A stretch of DNA of 64,000 bases from Paenibacillus caui (GTDB lineage Bacteria; Bacillota; Bacilli; Paenibacillales; Paenibacillaceae), in assembly GCF_019904135.1 (NCBI RefSeq), contig NZ_JAIOGQ010000003.1:113594-177593 (forward strand), written 5' to 3'. Positions 18,816-27,511 of this stretch are shown here, one piece after another. The translations under genes were made by a program, and so were the position numbers. Every line of letters begins with the position of its first letter. Position 1 is the first letter of the stretch. The notes under the pieces were generated by a model. The model searched no databases and was not told the DNA's origin. It saw only the letters and a program-made list of their open reading frames with translations.

Positions 18816-20036
18816 ATGTTGACCGGCAAAAAGATTTTACTGGGCGTTACCGGAGGTATTGCGGCTTTTAAAGCGGCGTCCTTATGCAGCAAACTCGTTC
18901 AGCAAGGCGCCGAGGTTCGGGTCATCATGACAGAGTCGGCTACCAAGTTTATTTCAGAGCTGACCCTGCAATCGCTGTCCCGGGGACCGGTTTATACCGA
19001 CACATTCGATGAGAAGAACCCGGCAGTGATCGCGCATATTAATCTTGCAGACTGGGCGGATCTGGTGCTGATTGCACCGGCAACGGCCAACATCATCGGA
19101 AAAATGGCGGCCGGTCTCGCCGACGATATGCTGTCCACGACCCTTCTGGCGACGCAGGCTCCGATTATGGTTGCGCCCGCGATGAATGTACATATGTATC
19201 AGCATCCTGCCGTGATGCGGAACATGAACGAACTGGCTGAACGGGGCGTCATGTTCGTAGAGCCCGGCGAAGGCTTGCTGGCCTGCGGTTATGTCGGCAA
19301 AGGGCGGCTGGAAGAACCGGAAGAGATCGTCAAGGTTGTTGAGCGGTATTTTGAACGCTTGGCAGGGAGCGCTTCGCTGCCTTTATACGGCAAGAAGGTT
19401 GTCGTTACGGCTGGGGGCACGATTGAACGGATTGATCCGGTTCGCTATATCACGAACGATTCTTCGGGCAAAATGGGCTTTGCCCTGGCGGAAGCCGCCA
19501 GGGAACTGGGCGCGGAAGTTTTGCTGATTGCAGGAAATACCCAGTCACCCCCGCCTGCAGGCATTCCGCTTGAGCGAGTGCAATCGGCGCAGGATATGTA
19601 TGAAGCCGCGCTCGGCCATTTTGGCAGCAGCGATATCGTCATCAAGGCTGCAGCGGTAGCCGATTACCGGCCCGCAGTGCAGTCGGACCGCAAAATCAAG
19701 AAAACCGGCGAGACGCTGACGCTGGATCTGGTTAAAAACATAGATATTCTGGAACAGCTTGGCCGACTGAAGACGAAACAGTTTCTGATCGGCTTCGCGG
19801 CTGAGACGAATGACGTGGAGAAATACGCGCTTGACAAGCTGCGCCGCAAAAACTGCGACCTGATTGTCGCTAACGATGTCACTTCCGAGGGGGCAGGCTT
19901 CGGAACCGATACGAATATCGTGAACATCTATGATGCAGAGGGCTTGGTGCAAAGCCTGCCGCTGCTCAGCAAACGGCAGACCGCCCGGCAAATTCTCGGG
20001 CTCGCCGCGGATCGTATCGCGGGAGACAGAGTTTGA
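18816..20036 (+). CDS. coaBC: Phosphopantothenoylcysteine decarboxylase/synthetase
   Basis: A bifunctional CoA-biosynthesis enzyme of 406 aa. The N-terminal FMN flavoprotein decarboxylase (about 1-180) has GVTGGIAAFKA, the substrate motif PAMNVHMYQHP and a Cys/Gly-rich lid (GLLACGYVGKGR). The C-terminal CoaB synthetase (about 190-400) has TAGGTIERIDPVRYITN and IGFAAET. The ATG after GCGGGGGGAAATACG is preferred to a TTG 21 nt upstream. Its stop overlaps the next start (TGATG), implying coupling with priA. Confidence 0.96.
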   Translation: MLTGKKILLGVTGGIAAFKAASLCSKLVQQGAEVRVIMTESATKFISELTLQSLSRGPVYTDTFDEKNPAVIAHINLADWADLVLIAPATANIIGKMAAGLADDMLSTTLLATQAPIMVAPAMNVHMYQHPAVMRNMNELAERGVMFVEPGEGLLACGYVGKGRLEEPEEIVKVVERYFERLAGSASLPLYGKKVVVTAGGTIERIDPVRYITNDSSGKMGFALAEAARELGAEVLLIAGNTQSPPPAGIPLERVQSAQDMYEAALGHFGSSDIVIKAAAVADYRPAVQSDRKIKKTGETLTLDLVKNIDILEQLGRLKTKQFLIGFAAETNDVEKYALDKLRRKNCDLIVANDVTSEGAGFGTDTNIVNIYDAEGLVQSLPLLSKRQTARQILGLAADRIAGDRV

Positions 20037-22570
20037 TGTACGCGATAGCGAAGGTCATTGTGGACGTACCGAGCCGCGATACGGACCGTCCATTCGATTA
20101 CCGCATTCCTCCGGAGATGGCCGGCTGGATCGAGGTCGGGAGCCGGGTGGGCGTCCCTTTCGGCCGCAGAACCGTACAGGGGTTCGTCGTCGGACTTAAG
20201 GAGCAGTCCGAGATGGCTCCTTCACGGATTAAGCCGATCCAGGAGCTGCTGGATCACCTTCCTCCGCTCCCCCCTGATCTTGTGGAACTTTCGGCCTGGA
20301 TGAGCCGCAAATATGCCTGTACGGCCATTCTCGCGCTTCAGGCCATGATTCCGTCCGCCTTGAAGGGCAAAGCGGAGCGCTATGTCAGCGCAGCTTCGGA
20401 GACAGCGGATGATTCCGAACATGTTCATTCATCCGCTTTGTTTGCTCTGTCTTCCGCTCTTCCGGCGGATTCTTTGTCGATCCTGGAATACGTGAAGTCG
20501 GCGGGAACGGTATCTTTGACCGAGCTGGGGAACCGTTACCCGGATCAGGGGGAGGCCGTCAAATCGCTGCTGTCCCAGGGGCTGCTCATAGAATCGCAGC
20601 TTATTAAAGACCAGGTGCGGAAGAAGACGGTCAAGACCGTCGCTGCGGCCGTGGAAGGGGAAGCGGCACAGGAAGCTTTGTCCTCCTTCACCGGACACGC
20701 CAGACGGCAAAAGGAAGTGTTGTCTTTTCTGCTGGAGGTCGGCATAACGATCTCCATGCAGGAGCTGCTGTCAACGCTCGGAGTAACGGCAGGAACGGTT
20801 AAAAAACTGGCGGAAAAAGGATATGCTGTCATTGAGGACGTCGAGGTGTTTCGCGACCCGTACCGGAACCGGAGGTTCAAGGCGACAGGCCCGCTTGAAT
20901 TGACGGAAGAGCAGCAAACTGTTTTTAAGCGTATAAGCGGAGCGCTTAAGAACCAGGTGCATGAAACCTTCCTGCTGCATGGCGTAACGGGGAGCGGCAA
21001 GACGGAGGTGTATTTGCAAGCCATTGACCGGTGCATCTCTCAAGGCAGGCAGGCCATCGTGCTCGTTCCCGAAATATCGCTGACTCCGCAAATGGTGGAA
21101 CGTTTCAAAGGGCGTTTCGGCGAAAAAGTGGCGGTTCTTCACAGCCGCTTGTCCGGCGGAGAACGGTATGATGAGTGGAGAAAAATCCGTGAGGGCAAGG
21201 CGCAGGTAGCCATCGGAGCCCGCTCCGCGGTATTCGCGCCGTTCAAGCGGCTGGGCCTGATCGTGATGGACGAGGAGCACGAAACCTCCTACAAGCAGGA
21301 GGAAACGCCGAAATATCATGCGCGCGACGTTGCCGTAAAAAGAGGGATGCAGCACGGCGCGGTCGTCATCCTCGGATCGGCTACGCCTTCTCTCGAGAGC
21401 TATCACGCCGCCCGGTCGCAATCGAATGACGAATTTGCCCCGGTTCTTCTGGAGATGCGCAGCCGTCCGCTCGGCAGCAAGCTGCCGAAGGTCCACATCG
21501 TGGACATGCGGAGCGAGCTGAAGGACGGCAACCGCTCCATGTTCAGCCGGCCTTTGCATCAGGCTATCGTCGACCGGCTTGCGCGGGGCGAGCAGTCCGT
21601 ACTGTTTTTGAACCGCCGGGGCTTCTCCACATTCGTGATGTGCCGAAGCTGCGGTTATGTGGCGAACTGTCCGGATTGCGACATTTCGCTTACCTTTCAC
21701 CAAAAGTCGAACAACCTCCGCTGCCACTACTGCGGCCATGCGGAACCTGCCCCATCCATATGTCCGGAATGCGGAAGCGAGCATATCCGTTATTTTGGCA
21801 CGGGAACCCAGCGCGTCGAAGGCGAGCTGGCCAAGCTGTTCCCCGGAATCCGGGTCATCCGTATGGATGTGGATACGACAACGGAAAAAGGTTCGCATGA
21901 ACGCCTGCTGCAGGCTTTTCGGGAACACAAAGGGGATGTCTTGCTCGGCACCCAGATGGTGGCAAAGGGGCTGGACTTCCCGAACGTTACGCTTGTCGGA
22001 GCGATTGCGGCCGATTCCGCGCTTAATTTGCCCGATTTTCGGGCTGCCGAAAAAACCTTTCAGCTGTTGACCCAGGTCGCCGGACGGGCGGGAAGGCACC
22101 AACTGCCTGGAGAGGTATTTATTCAATCCTATATGCCCGAGCATTATTCCATCGTTCATGCCAGCAAACATGACTATTTTTCGTTTGTCAGGGAAGAGCT
22201 GACGCACCGGAGAGGGCTGGGATATCCGCCGTACTGCAGGCTGATTCTGGTGACGCTTTCCCATGAGCATATGCCTGTGCTTGTAAGAATGGCGGAAAAT
22301 TTTGCGGGAGAGCTGAGAGGAAGCGCCGTAAAAAGCGGCTATTTCGGAAGCCTGGACCGGTTATCGGCCGAAGCTATGGATATTTTGGGACCGATCGCTT
22401 CCCCCATACCCCGGCTGAAGAAGCGCTATCGTTTTCAATGTATGGTAAAATATCGGGGGGACATTGGCGTAGTAGAACTCGTACGGCAGACCGCGGCAGC
22501 CATGCTGGACGGCAACAAAGATCCCCTGTTCCAGATCAGCATCGACGTAGACCCGCAGATGTTAATGTAG
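20036..22570 (+). CDS. priA: Primosomal helicase PriA
   Basis: A 3'-5' SF2 helicase that restarts stalled replication forks. The N-terminal 3'-DNA-binding domain begins MYAIAKVIVDVPSRDTDRPF; Walker A GVTGSGKT is near residue 320; the DEEH box begins near residue 412; eight cysteines that bind two zinc ions lie in the CRSCGYVANCPDCD...CHYCGH...CPECGS module; the C-terminal helicase part contains GTQMVAKGLDFPNV. About 844 aa, full length. The ATG shares its first A with the coaBC TGA. Confidence 0.96.
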   Translation: MYAIAKVIVDVPSRDTDRPFDYRIPPEMAGWIEVGSRVGVPFGRRTVQGFVVGLKEQSEMAPSRIKPIQELLDHLPPLPPDLVELSAWMSRKYACTAILALQAMIPSALKGKAERYVSAASETADDSEHVHSSALFALSSALPADSLSILEYVKSAGTVSLTELGNRYPDQGEAVKSLLSQGLLIESQLIKDQVRKKTVKTVAAAVEGEAAQEALSSFTGHARRQKEVLSFLLEVGITISMQELLSTLGVTAGTVKKLAEKGYAVIEDVEVFRDPYRNRRFKATGPLELTEEQQTVFKRISGALKNQVHETFLLHGVTGSGKTEVYLQAIDRCISQGRQAIVLVPEISLTPQMVERFKGRFGEKVAVLHSRLSGGERYDEWRKIREGKAQVAIGARSAVFAPFKRLGLIVMDEEHETSYKQEETPKYHARDVAVKRGMQHGAVVILGSATPSLESYHAARSQSNDEFAPVLLEMRSRPLGSKLPKVHIVDMRSELKDGNRSMFSRPLHQAIVDRLARGEQSVLFLNRRGFSTFVMCRSCGYVANCPDCDISLTFHQKSNNLRCHYCGHAEPAPSICPECGSEHIRYFGTGTQRVEGELAKLFPGIRVIRMDVDTTTEKGSHERLLQAFREHKGDVLLGTQMVAKGLDFPNVTLVGAIAADSALNLPDFRAAEKTFQLLTQVAGRAGRHQLPGEVFIQSYMPEHYSIVHASKHDYFSFVREELTHRRGLGYPPYCRLILVTLSHEHMPVLVRMAENFAGELRGSAVKSGYFGSLDRLSAEAMDILGPIASPIPRLKKRYRFQCMVKYRGDIGVVELVRQTAAAMLDGNKDPLFQISIDVDPQMLM

Positions 22571-22661
22571 CCGCCCGGGAATATTAGGAACATCCCTTTT
22601 TGGGCTTATCATATAATAAACACAAGATCATTTTTAAGTGAGGTAAAGGAAGGTAAATAAC

Positions 22662-23138
22662 ATGGCATTGCGGATAATTGTTCAGGAACCTGATGAAGTG
22701 CTCCATAAAAAAGCGAAGGAAGTAACGAAAATTACACCGAATGTGCAGAAGCTGCTGACCGATATGGCCGATACGATGTACCATGCCGAAGGTGTGGGCC
22801 TGGCGGCCCCTCAGGTCGGGATTCTCAAGCGCCTGATTGTTGTCGATGTCGGCGATGAGCACGGTTTGATTGAGCTTATCAATCCCGAAATCGTTTCGAA
22901 AGAAGGCGAGCAGTTTGGACCTGAAGGCTGCCTCAGCATTCCGGGATACCGGGGTGACGTAAGACGGGCCCAGACGGTAACGGTAAAAGGGCTTGACCGG
23001 AACGGCAAAGAAGTCACTTATACCGGCTCCGATTTGCTGGCGCGCGCGTTTCAGCATGAAATTGACCACCTGGACGGCGTGCTGTATACGGATCTTGCCG
23101 AACGCGTTTACAAAACGCCTGCTGAGGAAGACGAATAG
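22662..23138 (+). CDS. def: Peptide deformylase
   Basis: Removes the N-formyl group from nascent proteins. The three family motifs are intact: GVGLAAPQ, EGCLSIPG (metal-binding Cys) and QHEIDHLDG (HExxH). At 158 aa it is a normal short deformylase. It begins 91 nt after priA and is followed by fmt 14 nt later, so formylation and deformylation genes are adjacent as usual. Confidence 0.96.
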   Translation: MALRIIVQEPDEVLHKKAKEVTKITPNVQKLLTDMADTMYHAEGVGLAAPQVGILKRLIVVDVGDEHGLIELINPEIVSKEGEQFGPEGCLSIPGYRGDVRRAQTVTVKGLDRNGKEVTYTGSDLLARAFQHEIDHLDGVLYTDLAERVYKTPAEEDE

Positions 23139-23152
23139 AGGTGACACTATCG

Positions 23153-24091
23153 ATGAACATTGTTTTTATGGGGACGCCGCAGTTTGCGGTTCCGTCCCTG
23201 GAAATGCTGATTGAAGAAGGATACCGCGTAGCGGGGGTTGTTACGCAGCCGGACCGTCCGCAGGGCCGAAAAAAAATTTTGACGCCCACTCCGGTGAAGG
23301 AAGCTGCCTTGAAGCACGGAATTCCCGTGCTTCAGCCGCAGCGGATGCGGGCTCCCGAAGCGGTGGCCGAGGTGGTTGCGCTTAAGCCGGATCTGATCGT
23401 TACGGCGGCTTACGGCCAGATCCTGCCCAAGGCGGTTCTGGAGCTGCCCAAGTTTGGCTGCTTGAATGTCCACGGCTCTCTGCTGCCGAAATACCGGGGC
23501 GGAGCGCCGATTCAGCGCGCCATTATAAATGGCGAGAAAGATACCGGCATTACGCTCATGTATATGGCAGAAGGGCTGGATACCGGGGATATGATCGCCA
23601 AGACGGTTGTCCCCATTGAAGCGGACGATACATCGGGCAGCGTCTTTGAGAAGCTCAGCGTTGCCGGCGCGCAGCTGCTGCGCGAACAGCTGCCTCTCAT
23701 TCTGGAAGGACGTGCCGACCGGATTCCCCAGAATGATGCCGAATCCACTTATGCACCGAACTTGTCGCGGGACGACGAGAAGATCGACTGGAGCGCGGAT
23801 TCGGAAAGCATCCGCAACCGGGTAAGGGGCCTTCTGCCGTTTGCGGGCGGCTTTACGCTCTGGAACGGCGCTGTGTTCAAAGTATGGGAGGTTAAGAAAT
23901 GCGAACCTTCCGGCAAACGGGATGGACAGGCTCCGGGAACAGTGGTTGGTTTGTCGGACAAAGGCATTGAAGTGCAGACCGGGGACGGCTCCGTACTGCT
24001 GACCCGTATCCAGCCGGCGGGCAAGAAGGCGATGGATGCCTCCGAGTTTCTGCGCGGCGGTCAAATGAAGCCGGGTGAGGTTTTGTCATGA
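23153..24091 (+). CDS. fmt: Methionyl-tRNA formyltransferase
   Basis: Formylates initiator Met-tRNA. The formyl-THF transferase domain (about 1-190) includes VFMGTPQFAVPSLEML and the HGSLLPKYRGGAPIQRAI active-site stretch; an OB-like C-terminal domain follows. I choose the ATG 8 nt after AGAGGTG; a GTG four codons earlier is weaker. The stop overlaps the rsmB start by 4 nt (ATGA). Confidence 0.96.
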   Translation: MNIVFMGTPQFAVPSLEMLIEEGYRVAGVVTQPDRPQGRKKILTPTPVKEAALKHGIPVLQPQRMRAPEAVAEVVALKPDLIVTAAYGQILPKAVLELPKFGCLNVHGSLLPKYRGGAPIQRAIINGEKDTGITLMYMAEGLDTGDMIAKTVVPIEADDTSGSVFEKLSVAGAQLLREQLPLILEGRADRIPQNDAESTYAPNLSRDDEKIDWSADSESIRNRVRGLLPFAGGFTLWNGAVFKVWEVKKCEPSGKRDGQAPGTVVGLSDKGIEVQTGDGSVLLTRIQPAGKKAMDASEFLRGGQMKPGEVLS

Positions 24092-25542
24092 GCGCGGGCA
24101 GCGGTGGCGGACAGACGGGAACCCGAAGCAACCGAACCGGCGGGAGCCGCGGAGCGGCGAAGGGCGGGAAGGGCGGCTCCGGAAAAGCGGGAGGAAGATC
24201 CACCGCACGTGAGACGGCGCTTCAGGTCCTGACCGGAGTTGAAGTGGAGGGAGCTTACAGCAACCTGCTGCTGAACGCAGCGCTTCAGCGCGCTTCGCTC
24301 AGCGGCCCCGATATAGGCCTCGCTACGGAGCTTGTGTACGGGACGATCTCCCGGTTGTCAACAATTGATTATTTCCTGGGAAAATTCGTGACCAAAGGGC
24401 TGGACAAGCTTCAGCCCTGGGTGCGAAATTTGCTGAGAATGAGCTTTTACCAGCTCTATTATCTGGACCGCATTCCGCCTCATGCGGCGGTCAACGAGGC
24501 GGTGAACATCGCCAAGAAACGCGGCCACCAGGGAATTTCAGGCATGGTGAACGGCGTCCTCAGGAATGTGCTCAGACAGAAGGAACAGCTGCAGCTGCCA
24601 AAGAACCTCACAACGGAGCAGCGAATCGCCATGGAGCATTCGCATCCGGTGTGGATGGTTTCCGGCTGGATCAAGCAGTACGGCGCGGAGACGGCCGAAG
24701 GAATCTGCAGAGCCGATAATGAACCGCCTGCGGTCAGTGTAAGGATCAACCGGACCAAAGCGGACCGGGACGGCCTTATGGAGCAGATGAGCCGGCAGGG
24801 GCTTGAGGTGAAGGCGTCACAGCTGTCGGAGGACGGCATTATTGTGCAAGGCGGAGGTAATATGGCGCTTTCGTCCTGGTACAGGGAGGGCCTTCTGTCC
24901 GTGCAGGATGAAAGCTCCATGCTGGTTGCAGGCGCGGTGGATGCGAAGCCGGGTATGACGGTGCTTGACTGCTGCGCCGCCCCGGGAGGCAAGTCCTGCC
25001 ACATTGCGGAGCGGATGATGGGCAGCGGCAAAGTCATTGCGAACGATGTGCATCCGCATAAGGCGAAGCTGATTGCCGAGCAGGCTGACAGACTCGGATT
25101 GTCCAACATCGAAATCCGGACCGGCGATGCGCTCAAGCTGGCCGAGCAGTATCCGCCGGCGTCCTTTGACCGCATCCTGCTGGACGCTCCTTGCTCCGGG
25201 CTCGGCGTGATCCGGCGCAAGCCCGACTTGAAATGGGCGAAATCTCCGCAGGATGTTGCGGACATTGCCGCCCTTCAGCAGGAGCTGCTTGACGCGGTGA
25301 GCGGTCTCCTCAAGCCGGGCGGCGTGCTGGTATACAGCACATGCACCATCGAACGGGCCGAGAACGCTGGGGCTGTTGCCGCTTTTTTGGAGCGGCATGA
25401 ACAATTCGCGGTGGATGAACAGCCGGGCGTATTCCGCCGTTTGCCTTCGGCATCCGCAAGAGAAGTGATCGGCCTGCAGGTGCTTCCCCAGGACGCGGGC
25501 TCGGACGGATTTTATATTGCAAGACTGGTCAAAAAGGCTTGA
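24088..25542 (+). CDS. rsmB: 16S rRNA m5C967 methyltransferase RsmB
   Basis: A SAM-dependent methyltransferase. A NusB-like RNA-binding domain (about 45-175) precedes the catalytic domain with LDCCAAPGGKS, DAPCSGLGVIRR and YSTCTIERAEN; the last Cys is the catalytic nucleophile. Residues 1-42 form an unusual Gly/Ser/Arg/Lys-rich low-complexity extension with no counterpart in Bacillus RsmB; it is likely disordered and positively charged. Overlap with fmt indicates coupling. Confidence 0.94.
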   Translation: MSAGSGGGQTGTRSNRTGGSRGAAKGGKGGSGKAGGRSTARETALQVLTGVEVEGAYSNLLLNAALQRASLSGPDIGLATELVYGTISRLSTIDYFLGKFVTKGLDKLQPWVRNLLRMSFYQLYYLDRIPPHAAVNEAVNIAKKRGHQGISGMVNGVLRNVLRQKEQLQLPKNLTTEQRIAMEHSHPVWMVSGWIKQYGAETAEGICRADNEPPAVSVRINRTKADRDGLMEQMSRQGLEVKASQLSEDGIIVQGGGNMALSSWYREGLLSVQDESSMLVAGAVDAKPGMTVLDCCAAPGGKSCHIAERMMGSGKVIANDVHPHKAKLIAEQADRLGLSNIEIRTGDALKLAEQYPPASFDRILLDAPCSGLGVIRRKPDLKWAKSPQDVADIAALQQELLDAVSGLLKPGGVLVYSTCTIERAENAGAVAAFLERHEQFAVDEQPGVFRRLPSASAREVIGLQVLPQDAGSDGFYIARLVKKA

Positions 25543-25560
25543 CTTGCTCTCACACCTTGA

Positions 25561-25580
25561 CCCGCCGGGCGCCCGGCGGG
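25561..25580 (+). terminator. GC-rich palindrome after rsmB, weak terminator
   Basis: A perfect 20-nt palindrome, CCCGCCGGGCGCCCGGCGGG, 18 nt after the rsmB stop. Only a patchy pyrimidine tract (TATTTCCTCTTT) follows, so it may slow or end transcription, or may protect the mRNA 3' end. Confidence 0.5.
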
Positions 25581-25681
25581 TATTTCCTCTTTAGTGTACT
25601 CGGGAATTATGCTAAAATGGGAAGAATGAGTGATCATGCATCCTAGATTACGACATACAATAATAGAACAGGTGTGTGAAA

Positions 25682-26728
25682 ATGAAACCTTTTATATATG
25701 ATTATAGCCTGGAAGAGCTGCAGGCATGGGCGGCAGAGCAGGGCGAACCCGCCTTTCGCTGCAGCCAGATTTTCGACTGGATTTATGTCAAACGGGTGAA
25801 TTCCTTCGAAGAGATGACGAACCTTTCCAAAGCGCTGCGTCAGAAGCTGGACGACCAGTTCCAGTTCGTTACATTGAAGGAAATTGCGAAGTACGAGTCC
25901 AAAGACGGAACCGTCAAGTTTCTGTTCGGGCTTCATGACGATCACGCGATTGAAACCGTCATTATGAAGCACAACTACGGCAACAGCATTTGCGTTACGA
26001 CTCAGGTAGGCTGCCGGATCGGCTGTACCTTTTGCGCATCTACGCTGGGCGGTTTAAAACGGGATTTGACGGCCGGCGAAATCGTGGCCCAGGTCGTGAA
26101 AGCCCAGCAAATATTGGACGAGCGCGGTGAACGCGTCAGCAGCATCGTCATTATGGGCACGGGCGAGCCTTTTGAGAACTACGACAATACGATGAAGTTT
26201 CTCCGGCTGATGATTCACGAGAAAGGCCTCAATATCGGCCAGCGCCATATTACGGTTTCTACAAGCGGAATTGTGCCCAGCATTTATAAATTTGCGGAAG
26301 AGGGAACCCAAATCAATCTGGCGATATCCATTCACGCCCCGAACGACGCGCTGCGTTCCAAGCTGATGCCGGTAAACCGCCGGTATCCGTTTGATGATGT
26401 GATAGAAGCGCTCCGCTATTATCAGGCAAAAACCGGACGCAGAATCACGTTTGAGTACGCCCTGATCGGCGGTGTCAATGACCAGGCGGAGCATGCCGAG
26501 GAGCTGGCTGGCGTACTGAAAGACATGCTTTGCCATGTAAACCTGATTCCGGTTAACCATGTTCCGGAACGCAAATATGTTCGAACATCCCGCGATGATA
26601 TTTTTCAGTTTCAGCGTGTTTTGGCGGACCGCGGTATTAATGTGACGATTCGCCGGGAGCAAGGCCATGATATTGCGGCAGCTTGCGGGCAGCTGCGCGC
26701 GAAGCATATGGAGTCTGGTGCGAGGTGA
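25682..26728 (+). CDS. rlmN: 23S rRNA/tRNA m2A methyltransferase RlmN
   Basis: A radical-SAM enzyme that methylates A2503 of 23S rRNA and A37 of some tRNAs. The CX3CX2C cluster motif is C111, C115, C118 (CRIGCTFC). The [10 protein letters not shown] motif and a C-terminal Cys ([10 protein letters not shown] region) needed for the methyl-transfer mechanism are present. 348 aa. The ATG is preferred over a GTG two codons earlier because of AGGTGTGTGAAA spacing. It is followed after 6 nt by prpC. Confidence 0.95.
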   Translation: MKPFIYDYSLEELQAWAAEQGEPAFRCSQIFDWIYVKRVNSFEEMTNLSKALRQKLDDQFQFVTLKEIAKYESKDGTVKFLFGLHDDHAIETVIMKHNYGNSICVTTQVGCRIGCTFCASTLGGLKRDLTAGEIVAQVVKAQQILDERGERVSSIVIMGTGEPFENYDNTMKFLRLMIHEKGLNIGQRHITVSTSGIVPSIYKFAEEGTQINLAISIHAPNDALRSKLMPVNRRYPFDDVIEALRYYQAKTGRRITFEYALIGGVNDQAEHAEELAGVLKDMLCHVNLIPVNHVPERKYVRTSRDDIFQFQRVLADRGINVTIRREQGHDIAAACGQLRAKHMESGAR

Positions 26729-26734
26729 GATCAG

Positions 26735-27511
26735 TTGATCAATAGTGTAAGTGTAACGAATATTGGACATATCAGATCCGTAAATGAAGATTCCTTCTGC
26801 GTCGCCCACCTGGAGCATGGTTATACGCTCGGGATTGTGGCAGACGGAATGGGGGGCCATCAGGCCGGAGATACCGCCAGCCGCCTTGCGGTCGAGACGA
26901 TTTCGGCTGACCTGTCCGCCCTCTCTCAGAATCTTAGCTCTGAAGAATGTACTGAAGCTTTAAGCGCTGCGATTTTGCATGCCAATGAAGTCATTTACCG
27001 GGCCGCCTCAGAGAACGATGAACTTCACAGCATGGGAACAACGGTTGTTGCCGTTCTGCTGGGGCCATCAGGCGGAGTGATTGGACATATCGGGGACAGC
27101 CGGGCCTATAAGTATAAAGGCGGTTCCGCAATCCAACTGACAGAGGATCATACACTTGTAAATGAACTGGTCAAGAACAAGCAAATCAGCGAAGCGGAAG
27201 CAAGCGTGCATCCGCGGCGCAATGTGATCATGAGAGCGCTCGGCACCGATGCCGAAGTAGCGGTCGATTTATATCCGGTCACACTCGAAGAAAAGGAAAT
27301 ACTGCTGATATGCAGTGACGGTCTAAGCAGCTATGTTTCTCCGGAGCAAATTACTCTGACGCTTGGGACATCAGGCGCATCCTTAAAGGAGCGCGCTGAT
27401 CGCCTTGTCGAGTTAGCCCTGGATGCGGGCGGCGAAGATAATGTTACTGTCGTACTGCTTGAACATCTTGCTGAAGGACCCGTGTCCGGCATAAAGGAGT
27501 GGAACTTATGA
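26735..27511 (+). CDS. prpC: PP2C-type Ser/Thr phosphatase PrpC
   Basis: A metal-dependent PPM/PP2C phosphatase that reverses PrkC phosphorylation. Motifs in order: RSVNEDSF, VADGMGGHQAGD, HSMGTTVVAVLL, HIGDSRAY, EDHTLVNEL, CSDGLSSYV and GGEDNVTVVL. 258 aa. The start is TTG with a GAGGTGA RBS 5-6 nt away. The stop overlaps the kinase start (ATGA), the usual prpC-prkC arrangement. Confidence 0.95.
   Translation: MINSVSVTNIGHIRSVNEDSFCVAHLEHGYTLGIVADGMGGHQAGDTASRLAVETISADLSALSQNLSSEECTEALSAAILHANEVIYRAASENDELHSMGTTVVAVLLGPSGGVIGHIGDSRAYKYKGGSAIQLTEDHTLVNELVKNKQISEAEASVHPRRNVIMRALGTDAEVAVDLYPVTLEEKEILLICSDGLSSYVSPEQITLTLGTSGASLKERADRLVELALDAGGEDNVTVVLLEHLAEGPVSGIKEWNL

Noticed and set aside
20771..22270. 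499-codon open frame on the minus strand
   Set aside because: Antisense of priA, whose motifs are complete; the protein is Arg/His-rich and without similarity.
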